DNA from: Chinchilla lanigera
Lineage: Eukaryota; Chordata; Mammalia; Rodentia; Chinchillidae
Length of the DNA: 64,000 nt
Assembly: GCF_000276665.1 (NCBI RefSeq)
Contig: NW_004955463.1
Location: 5,611,676-5,675,675, forward strand
Direction: 5' to 3'
The notes under the pieces are model-generated. The model ran no database searches. It was not told the DNA's origin and saw only the letters and a list, made by a program, of their open reading frames with translations. Positions 36,079-48,349 of the stretch are shown here, in pieces; position 1 is the first letter of the stretch, and the number at the start of each line of letters is the position of its first letter. The position numbers were made by a program, and so were the translations under genes.

Positions 36079-36240
36079 CACTTTTTGTTTTGTTTTGTTT
36101 GAGACAGGGTCTCACTATGTAGTTTAGTTTACCCTCGAACTCACTGTGTAGTCCAGGTTGGCCTCAAACTCACGTCGATCCTCTTGCCTTAGCCTCCAGG
36201 ATACTGGGATTACAGGTGTGAGCCACTACACCCAGCTGGC
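36079..36240 (-). mobile_element. B1 SINE, antisense
   Basis: Antisense B1 (GAGACAGGGTCTCACTATG, GTTGGCCTCAAACTCACG, GATACTGGGATTACAGGTG). Perfect duplication ATTACTCTTT at 36069-36078 and 36241-36250. Confidence 0.92.
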
Positions 36241-36433
36241 ATTACTCTTTTAAAAGTTGCCTAAAACAAAATAAAAGGGCCACTAAACTGGTAGCAGATT
36301 TCTGTTGCAGAATAGGAAAGCTGTAATAGGTAAAATACTGATCATAACAAGGATTGCGGATTTAGGTGACTTTTGGAGGAGCAGTGAGGTTTTTAGTACT
36401 TTTCTTCTACCATTCTTTAAAAGCTGCAGTATG

Positions 36434-36625
36434 AGCCGGGTGCAGTGGTGTGTGCCTTGTAATCCCAGCACTGAGGAGGAGGCTGAGGCAGGAGGATTGC
36501 AAGTTCAACCCCAGCCTGGGCAAGTTAGCAAGTCCCATAATAAAGAATTTTTAAAAGGCTGGGAATGTAGTTTATGTGAAGACCCTACCATTAATCCCCA
36601 GTACTGCCAAGACAAAACAACTGCA
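36434..36625 (+). mobile_element. B1-ID composite SINE
   Basis: The B1 half (GCCGGGTGCAGTGGTGTGTG, GGCTGAGGCAGGAGGATTGC) is followed by an ID-like half (GGCTGGGAATGTAGTTTATG, then ACCATTAATCCCCAGTACTG). CTGCAGT occurs at both ends and may be the target duplication. Confidence 0.8.
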
Positions 36626-37015
36626 GTGTGAAAGTTCCCATCATATAGTTGTCAAACTCTGAAATAAAAATATTCCTTTAACTCTTATATGCAACTAAAA
36701 AATATACTTTTCATGGGAGCTGTTATTTCTTTAGTTTTTCTACCATTTGCATGTGATTACTCTGCAAGTACAGACAGTTACCAGTTTTCATTTGACTCTT
36801 GAGTCTGTTTTATGATAAAGACCATTTTCAAATCTTCACATCAAAATTTCGTCCTGAAGTAAAAAAGAAATGTTCTTGCAAAAGCCGTATTTATTATGAT
36901 GGATGCCTGACCACAGTTTGATACTCTGGTATTTGCTGTCTTATTCTCAACTCAAGAGTTTACAAACACCTGAAAAATAATTCTGTTCATTGTTTATATT
37001 CAAAAATAATTATAG

Positions 37016-37092
37016 GGGCTGGAGATGTATGTAGTTCAGTGGTAGTGTGTGGTTGTCATGTGCAAGGTCCTGGGTTTGATCCTCAGCACCCA
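37016..37092 (+). mobile_element. Old ID-like SINE
   Basis: Diverged plus-orientation ID relative: GGGGCTGGAGATGTATGTAG, then GGTCCTGGGTTTGATCC and TCAGCACCC. It lacks the GGTACCGG tail of the young copies, so it belongs to an older subfamily. Confidence 0.7.
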
Positions 37093-37599
37093 GAAAATAA
37101 CCCTTAGATAATACATAGTAGTTTCCTTTTTCTGTGGGAGATAAACACCTACACTACATGTCTGACACCACAGATAGTACTAGATCCTTTATAGGCTATA
37201 TACTCTTTTCTTATTTGAACAAATCTGTGATAGTTTATAAATTGGGTACAGTAAGAGAATAACAGTAATAATATGATAGGACAGTTATCACAGTGTATTG
37301 TAACAAAACTTACTTTCAGTGTGATCTCTTGTATCTTTTGTAGTTTAGAAGTGCTGTAGCACAACCAGCATGGATTTCTTTTTCCCTTCTTCACAATATC
37401 ATGGACAGAAGATTCGTTCTTACCATGAATCCTAACAACTTCAGCATATGAATTTTTTTCTTATTGAGAACTTTTACCTTTTCACTTAAAGGAAGTACTT
37501 TATAGGTTATCTTTTGGCATATCTAATTGTAAGCATCAATACTTTTGTGCATTAAGCCTATTATTAAAAATTACTGTTAGTATAACATAAACACTGCAA

Positions 37600-37856
37600 T
37601 ACCCTGATAATTGATCAGATAACTGAGATGATTATCATGACAGTAGGGTATACACTAGACAGAGGCATGATTCACGTCTCAGGTGAATTAAGCAGGACTA
37701 TGAGAAATTTCATCATGCTACTCAGAGTGGCACACAGTTTAAAACTTATGAACTGTTTATTTTTGGAATTTTTAGTTAAATATTTTTTGAATGGTTGACT
37801 ATAGACATGTGAAACTGTAGAAAGCAAGATTGCAATTAAGGGGGGACTATTGTAGA
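37600..37856 (-). mobile_element. Tigger-type (MER2-like) fragment
   Basis: GGTATACACTAGACAGAGGC, GAAATTTCATCATGCTACTC, AGAGTGGCACACAGTTTAAAA, CTTATGAACTGTTTATTTTTG, GGAATTTTTAGTTAAATATTT and AAGGGGGGACTATTG, the antisense 3' end of a Tigger1/MER2-type element. Confidence 0.8.
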
Positions 37857-38004
37857 AAGATCTTATTGCATTTTCTCAAGCTATGGCTAGTTGTAATGTC
37901 CTTCATGCAACACTGCTCAAGATCTAAGATGAAAACTTGGGGCTTATCAATGGAAGAAGCTCAAAATTTGTAATCAAACTGTTTATTTAAACAACTTTTT
38001 AATA

Positions 38005-38320
38005 TATAGGTTGAGTACCCCTTATCTAAAATGTTTGGGACCAGAAATGTTAATAGTTTTTGGAAGATTTGCATATGTATAGATAAGATATCTTTGGATT
38101 GGGATCCAAGTCCAAATATGAAATTCATTTTTGTTTCATGTATATACTATACACATAGCCCAAAGGTGATCTTATATGATATTCTTAGTGTACCTGTGTT
38201 TTGACTGTGACCCATCACATGAGGTCACGTGTGGCATTTTTTACTTGTGACATCATGTAGATGCTTAAAGTTTCACATTTTGGACAAGTTTGGATTTGGG
38301 AGCAAAGGTACTTAATCTAC
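38005..38320. mobile_element. Tigger-type DNA transposon fragment (second family)
   Basis: GGTTGAGTACCCCTTATCTA, AAATGTTTGGGACCAGAAATG, GATATCTTTGGATTGGGATCC, AAATTCATTTTTGTTTCATG, ACACATAGCCCAAAGGTGA and TTTGGATTTGGGAGCAAA follow a Tigger2/MER28-like consensus. Confidence 0.8.
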
Positions 38321-39246
38321 TTACTAGTTTATTGATTGGTTGGGTAGCATTACAGCAACAAAACCCTCCCATACCACACCCCCCATAGTACACATACACC
38401 CCAGATGGGGCTGAGAAATAGTGTGGATTAATAATACCTTACATCTGGCTTTTCCTCAGTGATTTTCACATTTGTAGGAATCTCCATACCTAAGAATTCT
38501 CTGTAGGTACTTTATCCAAGATAGTATGTGTCACATACTTTCCTTAGTATCTATTTCCATGGTGAACCTCTTAGAGCTTTCAGTGAGGCAAACAGCCCAC
38601 TGCTGCACACATGCTATAGGTTCCCGACCACTCCTCTATTTCCTTGTAGTGATTGAGTTTGTTTCTAAAAAATTTTGATGGAAAAATTATTATAGAAGAG
38701 TTCTTTTTTGCAGCCTAACTGCAGAGGACCAGAGTTGCATGCATTTCTGTGTCTGTTAAACTTACAGTGAGTTTCATGTGTAAGTGGTGACCCACTAAAA
38801 GGCTTGCACAGTGTTAAAACTATTCTGAAGACAGGAAGCATTTGGAAATTCAGCAGTAAAGCAGCAGCAGCAACAAGCAGCCACAGTGGAGACAAGGCAG
38901 GCTCACAGTTAGCATATTTCACAGTGTGAGCCAGTGAGCACATAGCTTCCCCTACTGCTGCCTGAGGGAGACAAACCAAAACTGTACATTGCACGATTTT
39001 TCTACTTTCATGTTTATGATGTCAAGTCATGTGACAGTACTGTACCATAAGTTGCCAACTTCGCTTTACTCTGGAGTAAAGATCCATTGCTGCAGTGCTT
39101 TTTTCCTTTCTCTCTCTTTTTTTTTCTTGAAAGAGAAAAAAATTGTGCAATGTATGTTTATGCCTACACCATGCCGAGGCGACACTTACCAGTAAATAAT
39201 CTCTGTATCCCCGAGGTAAGGTACTGTTTCTGCTTTCCCTGCACAG

Positions 39247-39342
39247 TGCTGCTGCAGCACGGAGCTGATCCAAATATTCGGAACACTGATGGGAAATCAG
39301 CCCTGGATCTGGCAGACCCTTCAGCGAAAGCTGTCCTCACAG
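39247..39342 (+). CDS. TNKS: TNKS internal exon B (ankyrin repeat, cluster I)
   Basis: Second TNKS exon in the window, 96 nt. It begins with TG, completing the Val codon opened by exon A. It then encodes [16 protein letters not shown] and [15 protein letters not shown], and ends with the first base of a Gly codon. Joined to exon A it gives [12 protein letters not shown], so the intron cuts one ankyrin repeat between its two helices. The acceptor is tttccctgcacag|TG and the donor ACAG|gtaaga. [15 protein letters not shown] is the TNKS form; TNKS2 reads AEPTIRNTDGRTALD as I recall it. The reading continues 15 codons past the donor to a stop, which is intronic. Length and phases match an exon encoding about one repeat. 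By human gene structure this should be coding exon 3. Confidence 0.96.
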
Positions 39343-41260
39343 GTAAGAACACAGCTACTCAATTATTTTTATCTGTGGGACTGTGAGCCTGATTTTATAA
39401 AATCTTTATACATTGAGGGTTTTTTTTATACTGATGAAGCTAAATAAATATATATGCCATTAACTACTACTTTATTACTGGTTGGGTATCTGTCTTATTA
39501 ACTGCTGTGCTGTCATAAGCAATAGCATTGCTTATTCTACTTAGAATTGTAGCATTAAATCATAGCATGTTATTTACTCACATTTTATGGTTCGTATCGT
39601 AACGTTCTTATATCTCATCCCTTTCATTGTTTCTTTTTAAGACTTTTACTATGGAGCAGGCAAGGGCATTTGTATTACTGTAAAAGTAGTTTTGATTGGA
39701 AAGACAACCTGCTGCCTATTACTTGGATCTGTAGTTAAATAAAATACGCTGCTGCTTCTCCCTTTTCCGCTGGCTATATTTTTTATCAGATGTTGTCAGT
39801 TTTACCAGGATAGTCAAATTATTTTTAACTGGGAGAGTGTCATCTTTTCACGTAAGATAATGCAGATTTTGTATTAGTTTTACTAAAGCAAAGTATTAGT
39901 TTTACCACAGCAAATGCCAAGAACAGCAAAGAGGAAATGCTAGACTAGAAAAGACCTCTCATAACAATATAAAGAATGTTATAGCTATTATGATCTTGAG
40001 CAGCTGTTTTCATTGATCCTCATTCTCAAAATGCTGCATTGGCTCTACTTTTGTTTTTATTCTGAGCATCTGAGTTCTGCTGCCTTTGCCCTCTTTTACT
40101 TAACTGACCTTTGTAATTTGGAATCTCTGTCGTTGCAGTGCTAACAGTATTGTTTAATTACCTTTTCAGTTTGCCCTGTTTGAAGAAAATAAGTCTTCTG
40201 TTCTCATTTAAGTTTTAGAGTCCATGCTGTGCATTTTAAACGAAGATTTTGAGGTGAATGGAAAATGTTTATATACAGAAAGATTTGAACATATATAGCA
40301 TTTCGCTTAATTATTCTACATAGATAACTTTCCACTATACTTAAATTAATCACTGCTAAATTAAGTAAAATGATTTTTCTCAATTAACAGAAGAGTAAAT
40401 GATTTCAGTTGCCGAATCAAGGTAACATACAGTTGGGGAATACAGCTATTTAAATCAGCATGGGTAAGATATTTAAATAAGTCTTAGGGCTGCTTAGGTT
40501 CTTGCAGGCATTCAGTCTCTTAACAAAACCACCAGCAGCAATAGCAGCTGGTCTCTGACCAAAGGAGGAAGGTATTTGATAGGAACGGAGGTATGGTATA
40601 TTATAAATGCTGAGCAGGACTCTCTGTATTCTCAGTGTCCTCCCTCTGACCTTTCCTCCTCTCCCAACTCTGAGTGCCTGCCTGTCTGTTTGTTAGATTC
40701 ATTTAATGCATCACTGCTTTTACATCCACTTTTACTTTTTAAAACACAAAGTTTAAATATGAGTTATTAAAAAGGAGGAATTAACTCCTAATTTGTAGTA
40801 AATTTCAGGGAAGATTATGTTGGGAAAGAACTTTGGCATAATCACTCACAGAAACTGAAGGTTCCTGGAGGACAGATACTATGACTATTAAAATTGATTT
40901 GCAAACCATCTAGCGTTGTACTTTGCTTAGATCGGAAGATACTAAATTCTTTGTGGTCATAATATTGATTTTACTAATTGTTCTTTTCTAGAATGTCTAC
41001 TCTTTTGGATATGATACACAACTTCTCGGATACGATTTAAAAGAAAAAGTCTACTAATAGTTTTGTTGAAACTGTAAATTGGCTTTACTTACATATTCAC
41101 TTTATATAGTGTGATGAAATAGCACTTTGATGAACTGTATTCCACAGTGTTTTTCTGCCCATATAGGTTCTCTACTAACATTTCTTTCCAGTGGGATTAT
41201 GGTGAAAGTATTATTTCCAAAGCAAAATTACAAGGATTAAGTATTAATTTAAAAGGGCGG

Positions 41261-41330
41261 AGGTATGAGCTGAGGGTATAGAATACTTACCTGGTATGTT
41301 CAGGCCCTAAATTTGATCCTTGGCTGAACA
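41261..41330 (+). mobile_element. Old ID-like SINE remnant
   Basis: GAGCTGAGGGTATAGAATAC, then CAGGCCCTAAATTTGATCC, preserves the spacing of a diverged ID body. Low sequence conservation. Confidence 0.5.
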
Positions 41331-43554
41331 GAAGCAAATTTAGAAGGGAAGGTATTACCTTTTAAGAGTAATGTCTAAATTCAGAGTTATTAAACAGTAT
41401 TTTGAATGATTTTGGTGGTATAATTGTAGTACCATTACTTGAGAGTCAAATTTTTGTTCTTGAATATTTTTTGTTCTTGAATATTTTTTCTATAGGAATT
41501 TACTTGCTGAAAATCTCTTTCTCACACCCCATCATTTATGGTATTGCTCTGCTATATTAGCCAGAATTAGTATAGGTATTCTGTATCTTCCTTTAAGGAA
41601 ATTAGCAAAGTAAAAATCTATAGGGCACTTGAAAGTATATGCTTGATTAATGCTCTCTTACACATAAAGAGTGCATGGAGTTTTACAGTGTTATACAAAG
41701 CAATAGTATACCCTTAGTTTTCCGGTTAAAGGATCCTGTCATGCAGCCATTTGCTTTGGATTATGCTCTGAGGCATTTAAAAGTAAATTCTTAATTGGAA
41801 AGACTGATGAAACTGTTGAATTATTGTGTAAGGAGAGCATATGTTTAGAAATCTTCAGGCTTTTTTTGAGGAGGGTTGCTAATGACTTTGATATTCTAAG
41901 TAATCAACTGAGGAACTTGGAAATGTTTGGGGTTTTTTGTTCACTTTTTGAAAGTGAAAAGTCTAAAAGATCCTGTGTAAATTTTATAGAAGATGTCCAT
42001 GGTGTTATAGTTATGGATTTTTTAAAAGTATCATATTTTGGCCTTTTTTCTCATTGTAAAAACAATACATTCAGAAACTGAGGAAAATAGGAAAAACATG
42101 AAAAAGAAAAAATTATTCATAATTCTGCCACCCAGAAATGACATTTTGGTATACTTGATATTCTTTTTCTCTATAAGGACATACGCCCTGCATTTTTTGT
42201 TTTAATTGAATAAACCTCAGTTTATTAGTTTAATTTAGTTTCTGCTAAATTAAATATATACATGTACATCTATGTGCAACATGGAACTTCCCAGAGGGCA
42301 TTAAGTATTCTGCAACATCAGTTTATAATTATGTCATAGTATCATTCTCTGATGTATTGTTTTCCAGTGAATCCCCTAATGTTTTAACTGGTAGCTTGTT
42401 TCAGCTTTATTCTTTGTGAGTTGTCATTTTATCAACTTCACTTGAATTGTGCTTCTTCATCATCTTCAGGCTTTGCATACACAAACATGGTAGATGTCTC
42501 TATGCATGAGTGTAAGGTACAGCATGTGAAAGTTCAGGGAATGAGGAGCTTCCCTGTTAATGGGGTGCACTGCATGTAGTATTATTACGGGAGAGCTACA
42601 GTTAAGCTGGAGGTAGTTGACAAGAATGTTCCTTGATGTGATCTAGGAAGACTGATTGTTGTTCATGTAAAAGGGACACACTGGGGCAAAGGCTAGAAAG
42701 TAGCAGTGGGAAATTGAGTCAGACAGGGAGGTAAGAGCAGATTGAGACTGAGAGCTAAACATAGGTGACAAAGAAATGTTTAGCTTTGGCAGGCTCAAAG
42801 ATGACTAAGATGTAAACTGAGTTTGGATGGTTATAAATTTGGCAAGATAATAGGTCCTCAGAGGAAAGGGAGTTGGAAGAATGATATATTTGTACTAAGG
42901 TGTCTCAGGAATTAAAAAAAAAAAGTTCACCTGGATTCATTGTATTTCTGAGAAAATGCTGACCTATGGCTGATTGCTGAGCGGTCTCCTCATCTCTGCA
43001 GAAGGAACCGCTGTGGCTCAGGCCATCTTACAGTGTTGAGGTTGGTGGGTTCCTGCTGAGACTGGTTTGGTGGATCAGCAAAATGTGTCTGGAATCCTAC
43101 CTTTGGGGTGGCTCTTCTGCTTTCTGCTGCTTTTCAGATGAGATCCAGATCTTTAGAGTAACTACTGAGGACTTAAGTGGCCTGGCTTCTTTCTACTTAG
43201 GTTTGATACTAAGGTTTTACTCAATTCAAAATTTAGGTTTTCCTTCTTCGCTTTTTTTCCTTTCTTCACACTTTGTGTTCAGCCTATTGGTAATGAAGCT
43301 GCTGTATTTTCAGATTATCATTCCAGTCATTTCTCACCACCATGACATCTCTAGCCTGGGCCACACCTTCATCTTCTTTCTTCCATGATGGATGTCTCCA
43401 CATTTCATTCAGTTCTTTTCACTGTAATTGGAGTGGTCTTTCTAATGTACAAATGAGCTCCATGTTCAGAACATTTTTTAACATATTCCCATTTTCCCTG
43501 AATTAAACTCAGATTCTGTACCAGGTTCATCATGATCTAGCAGCTGCCTTGAAT

Positions 43555-43905
43555 ATCTTTGATCTTACAGTCTCCTTTGATCTCTGTTTTAGTTACAGCT
43601 AAATGCTTCTTTCTATTCAAAAAGAGGAAGCCCCATTTCTGTTGTCTGGGGTAGCCCACGCTGTTTACTGAAGTGAACACTTTCTAGAATGTCTCTACCT
43701 TAGAGAAGACTTGTATCCCATTCATGGTTGCTTATTTTATTTTCTTAATGGATTTTCAATATCTGAAATTGCATTTTTGTGGTTGTTTGTCCCAGTAGAA
43801 CAAAAGATTTCCAAGAGTTTAGACTTGCATTTGTCTTGTTCACTTCTTTGCTCCAGGACTTAGAAGAGTACATAAAATGATTAAATAAATATATCAAAGG
43901 TTTGT
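43555..43905 (+). mobile_element. L2 LINE 3' end
   Basis: A decayed order typical of L2: AAAAGAGGAAGCCCCATTTC, TTGCATTTGTCTTGTTCAC, TCTTTGCTCCAGGACTTAG, AGAGTACATAAAATGATTAAA and TAAATA. Low identity. Confidence 0.6.
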
Positions 43906-44248
43906 TTACTGGTAATTGAGTGCAACATATTTTCCAGGTCTTACAAACACTAATTAAGCACTAATTATTTGACATTTCGTGCCATATTATGAAAGCTTTA
44001 ATAAATTACTTTCCAAAACTGGTTTTGGATTGCTTGTAGTAATGTATCACCTCTTAAACTGTATTTTTTAAATGTTTTAATTGGTATGATGCGTGAAGTA
44101 TGTATTTAGTTTTATCGACAGATTTCGTGAATGGCTCCTGTGATGATGAGCATATCAGTTGTGGAAGGAGCACACTGCTTGGCACTGTCACATTAGACTC
44201 CAGATGGCTAACCAGGACCTAATGTTTACCCTGTTCTGTTGCTGTTCT

Positions 44249-44355
44249 TTTTTTTTTTTTTTTTTTTTTGGTTTTTCTCCGGTACCGGGAACCGAACTCA
44301 CGACCTTGCACTTGCCAGGCAGGCGCTTTGCCACTGAGCTAAATCCCCAGCCCCC
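44249..44355 (-). mobile_element. ID SINE
   Basis: Minus-orientation full ID element with a T-run of about 21 and the GGTACCGGGAACCG tail. The flanks TGTTGCTGTT and TGTTACTGTT look like a slightly diverged target duplication. Confidence 0.88.
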
Positions 44356-45099
44356 TGTTACTGTTAATATGTCCTTAATGCGCTTTTTTTGCATACTAGC
44401 TAGGCTACATGTGGCATATTACATATCATGTGTTGTGTATTTTTACTGTGAGGCTCCATGATTGAAGACAGGATTCTTCATGCTGTTATTCTGAAATTTG
44501 GGAATTATTTTTATTAGGAAGTCTAATTGCATAACATGAATCCTAGATAATAAATAATAAAAAGGATAAAGCTGTATATTTCCCCATCTGAGTTTTATTA
44601 AGGGAAAATTATTGTATTAAGATGAATTCCTAATTTTTAAAAACTTGCCTTTAATATTACAGAAAATTAAAATATAGTATTGTTGAAATAAAACTTCAAA
44701 GATAAGTTGAAAGTGTTAATCTTTTAATTTGTAAGATAATTTTATTAGTAATCTGCTTATAATTTTAGACTGAATAGGACAATTTAAAGCTTTGTTCTAA
44801 GAAATGGTTGAAATACTTTTTTTGAAAAGCGGTATAAAATCTGAAAATAATTTGGGAAAAATACTGAACTAGTACTTTTTTTTAAAAAGCCATATTTGAC
44901 CCTGAGTACTTCGATTTGGTTTGAGAAAGATAATTTGCACCCTGAACAAATAGGTCAAAGGCTTTCCTGAAGCTAATTAATTTCTTCTTTTTTAGTAATT
45001 TTTGTATTACTTGAAGCAAGCCCAACTTTAAGAAGAGTTAAAAGGTTTATGTAAAGATACACTGTCTATAAAGTATAATAACAACAACAGCTTACACCT

Positions 45100-45290
45100 G
45101 AATGCTCTTATCAGCCGGGCACTGTGGTATTTTTAAGGACATTCAATCTTCACAGTGAAGCTGTGTAGTAAGTAATACCACTGTACTCATTTTTACCAGT
45201 GGGGATGTTAAATTATACAAGTTCCCAGTCATAAGGGGAATTGCTGAGACCTGACCTCTAGCAGTTTGGCTCCAGAATCAGTGCATTTAT
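45100..45290 (+). repeat. MIR remnant
   Basis: GACATTCAATCTTCACAGTG, ACTCATTTTTACCAGTGGGG, AATTGCTGAGACCTGACC and TTGGCTCCAGAATCAGTGC follow MIR. Confidence 0.65.
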
Positions 45291-45719
45291 ATATGCAGAA
45301 TGAGATGTTTTATATATTTGTTCATTTGGAAGGATGTGGTCTGGCCTACAATAAAAGTAAAATCAGAGTGATTCATAAACTCAAAGCTGAAATTCTTTAA
45401 TATGTAGTGAAATCTGTTAATACATTATTTTTCTAATTTATTGGAAGTTCTTTTCAAAAAAGAAAATTTACCTGATTAATCATACTTGTAAGATTCATCA
45501 TTGTATTTATTACCTTAATAAAATGAATTGATTTGGTAATACATTGATTATCAGACTTTATTAATGGTCCTAAGTCTGCTCTCTGGTTAGTAGGCTGGAT
45601 AAATACACATTTGATACTTGAGAAAAATCTGTGAGGGAAAATGGAGATTTAAAATGGTTGAGCTACCATAAGAGGTAGCTCAAATAATGTAACTAGACAT
45701 TATATGAGTTACAGACAGT

Positions 45720-45721
<2 letters not shown>

Positions 45722-45762
<41 letters not shown>
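45722..45762 (+). repeat. (TA)n microsatellite
   Basis: About 20 uninterrupted TA units, directly against the left target-site duplication of an ID SINE. Confidence 0.95.
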
Positions 45763-45764
<2 letters not shown>

Positions 45765-45771
45765 CTTTCTG

Positions 45772-45866
45772 ATTTTTTGTTTGTTTGTTTTTGGTACTGG
45801 GAATTGAACTCAGGACCTTGCACTTGCCAGGCAGGCACTTGTGCCTCTGAGCTATATCCCCTGCCC
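45772..45866 (-). mobile_element. ID SINE beside a (TA)n run
   Basis: Minus-orientation ID element, more diverged than the others (GGTACTGGGAATTGAAC). The duplication GACTTTCTG lies at 45763-45771 and 45867-45875. The left copy abuts a long TA dinucleotide run. Confidence 0.88.
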
Positions 45867-46249
45867 GACTTTCTGTTTTGATAACCCCAGAACTCTAGTA
45901 CTTCAGGATCTTCTCATCAACCTTTTTGTATGATTAAAACCATCTAGCTTACATCATTAAAGTCAGCATGATCTTTCAATTCGTCAAAGTGACGTATTTG
46001 TGAAGGATAGTAGCATGTTAGTGGATATCCTTGAGAATAACTATTATTTTCCTTATTAATGTAGCAGCTGTGTAGCATTTTCATTGCAATTTGGCTTATA
46101 GCTTCAACTACAACTAAATTGCTATATTAAATATTTTTAAAATTTATTATAATGAAGTTATATTTAATATTTGCATTCTTAAAATAGTACAAATGAAATT
46201 AGAACTCATTAATGCTTTGGTGTTATGATAATTACTAACTCTTCCCTTT

Positions 46250-47850
46250 GAAATTTTTATTGATATTTTAACACCTTTGTAAATTTACATACCATTGTAA
46301 GAAATAATGCAGAAAGATTCTCTGTATCCTGTACCCATAGTGGTCTTGTGGAACTGTAGTATAAGATCACAGCCAGGGTGTTGATGTTGGTGCAAATACA
46401 GAACATTGCCATCACAGATGTTCTGTAGTTTTGCCTGCTTATATTGTCTTTATCTAGATTTATTACTCGAGTAATTCTGGCTTCGTAGAATGAATTAGAA
46501 AGTATTACTTTTGCTTTTATTTTCTTAAAATAACTTGTGAATTATTAGTATTATTTCATTGTTAAATGTGTAGTAGAATTCACCAGTGAAACAATTTGTG
46601 CCTGATACTTCATTTTCTATTATTGCCAACTCAGTTATTTAGCAAATGTAGGACTAATCAGGTTATCGCTTCTTGTGTGAGTTTTGGCAGTTATGACTTC
46701 CAAAGAATCGCTCAGTTTCATCTAAATTCTCAAATTTTCTTTATTGGGCATTGATGTCTGTAGGGTCTGTAGTAATCCTTGTTTCATTTCTGATATCGGT
46801 AAGTGGCGTTTTTTTCTTTCAATTGCATTGATCTTTTAAATATAATTATTGATTTTTCAAATCTTTGTTTTCAGTGTTTCTAATTTCTGTTGTTATCTTC
46901 ATTATTTCTTCTGTTTACATTGGACTTAATTTTCCTCTTTGTCTGGGTTAGTAAGGTGAGTGAGAATTCAGAAAATGCTTTGGGAGGGGTGTTGGTGTTT
47001 TGAGATAGGGTCTTGCTTTGTAGTTCAGGCTGGCCTTGAACTCACTATGTATTCCTGGCTGGCCTCAAACTGGTGGTGATCCTCCTGCCTCAGCCTCTCG
47101 AGTGCTGGGATTACAGGTGTGCATTACTGTGCCCCGCTAAGATTTTTTCTTCTTTTCCAATGTGCATTTTATGTAATAAATTTCCCTCTATGCACTCATT
47201 TTGCTATGTCCCACAAATTTTGATATGTTCTTATTTTCATGTACACTCAGTTTGGAGTATTCTTTTTTTCTCTTTAGACTTCTTCTTGAATACATAAGCT
47301 ATTTAGAAATATATTGTTGGGATTTAGAGTGTTTGGAAATTTTTTTACCTTTCTTATGATGCTTTCTAGTTTGATTCTGTTGTGTTTGGACAACACTGTT
47401 TGATTTCAGTTCTTCTGATTTTGAATAGAATGTGTTCTATTTCTGGTACCTGTTCCATGAGCATATGAAAAGAGTGTGTGTCCTGATGTTGTTGGATGTG
47501 TTCTAGAAATGTGTATTAGATCTTACTTGTTTATGATATTGGCTTCTTCTGTATTCTTTCTGATTTTCTGTCCAGTTGTTCAATCAGTTAAGAGAGATAC
47601 AGTGAAATTTCAAGCTACATTAGTAGATTTCACTCTTCTTAAAGATTTGTTTTTGCTTAAATACTTACAGCTTTGTTGTTTGTTGCATATACATTTGGAA
47701 TTATTACATCTTCTTAGTGAATTGACCCATTTTTCTTTACATAGAGACTATCTCTGATAATGTGAAATTTAGAGCAAATAAAATTATTTGATATTAACAC
47801 ACTTTCTCCTGCTTTTTGTTATTGATGTTCACATGAAATATACATGATAG
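46250..47850 (-). mobile_element. L1 ORF2 remnant, antisense
   Basis: Starts with an antisense L1 3' end (AATTTACATACCATTGTAAG). ORF2 sequence follows: CTTCGTAGAATGAATTAGAA, GTAGAATTCACCAGTGAAAC, TTTGCTATGTCCCACAAATT, TTCTGTTGTGTTTGGACAAC, GTGAATTGACCCATTTTTC and ACTTTCTCCTGCTTTTTG. A B1 at 46998-47139 interrupts it. No long frame survives. Confidence 0.85.
46998..47139 (-). mobile_element. B1 SINE, antisense, inside an L1 fragment
   Basis: GAGATAGGGTCTTGCTTTG, CTGGCCTCAAACTGGTGGTG and GTGCTGGGATTACAGGTGTG. It splits the antisense L1 ORF2 remnant, so it is younger than that L1. Confidence 0.88.
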
Positions 47851-47896
47851 CTATGTATTTTTTTCTATCTTCTTTTTTTCCTTTATTTTATATAAT

Positions 47897-48049
47897 TTTT
47901 TTTGAGAGAGAGAGAGAGAATCTCACTATGTATTCTAGGCTGGGTCTTGAATTCATTATGTTGACCAAATTGGTCTCAAACTCACAGTGATCCTCCTGTC
48001 TCAGCCTCCCAAGTGCTGAGGTTACAGGCCTGAGCCACCACAGCCAGCA
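47897..48049 (-). mobile_element. B1 SINE, antisense
   Basis: A (GA)n run, then AATCTCACTATGTATTCTAG, TTGGTCTCAAACTCACAGTG, AGTGCTGAGGTTACAGGCC and TGAGCCACCACAGCC. Confidence 0.85.
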
Positions 48050-48349
48050 ACTTTCAACCTGGCAATATCATTATATTAGAACTGAGTTTATTTCACACAG
48101 AATATAGTTATGTAATGTTTAATTAATATAGAGAGCCATATAGTGTTTTCTCATCTATACTGCCAATCTCTTTTCTATTTAGTGTGTTCAAGGCCCTGTG
48201 AGATATGTGGCAGACTACTGACCTCTGGAACTCTAGGATAATAAATTTGTGGTCTTTTAAGATACTAAATTTATGATAATGTGTTACAGTAACAATAATA
48301 AACCAATACAGCACCTATTGGTTGTCCTTTTTATTCAGTTTGAGATCTT

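Larger units (their letters stand above)
10925..39246 (+). other. TNKS: TNKS intron between exons A and B (28.3 kb)
   Basis: Complete phase-1 intron bounded by gtaagt and gcacag. It is rich in SINE, L1, Tigger and hAT remnants, listed separately. I recognise nothing in 11005-12515, 12640-14210, 14700-15330, 15480-16375, 17360-18150, 18295-20090, 20255-20910, 23720-24410, 24537-25444, 26184-26950, 27095-27740, 32550-33385, 33525-34980, 35125-35330, 35660-36068, 36630-37010 and 38325-39240, beyond AT-rich unique or degraded sequence. No other ankyrin-coding stretch is present. Confidence 0.9.

Noticed and set aside
38650..38995. 109-codon minus frame just upstream of exon B, rich in Ala and Leu
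   Set aside because: It arises from the reverse of a CAG-rich stretch; there is no family match or splice support.
10700..39342. TNKS2 (tankyrase 2) as the gene identity
   Set aside because: Diagnostic residues [15 protein letters not shown] and GKSALD fit TNKS, not the TNKS2 forms I recall (YLLQNGANVQ, AEPTI, GRTALD).
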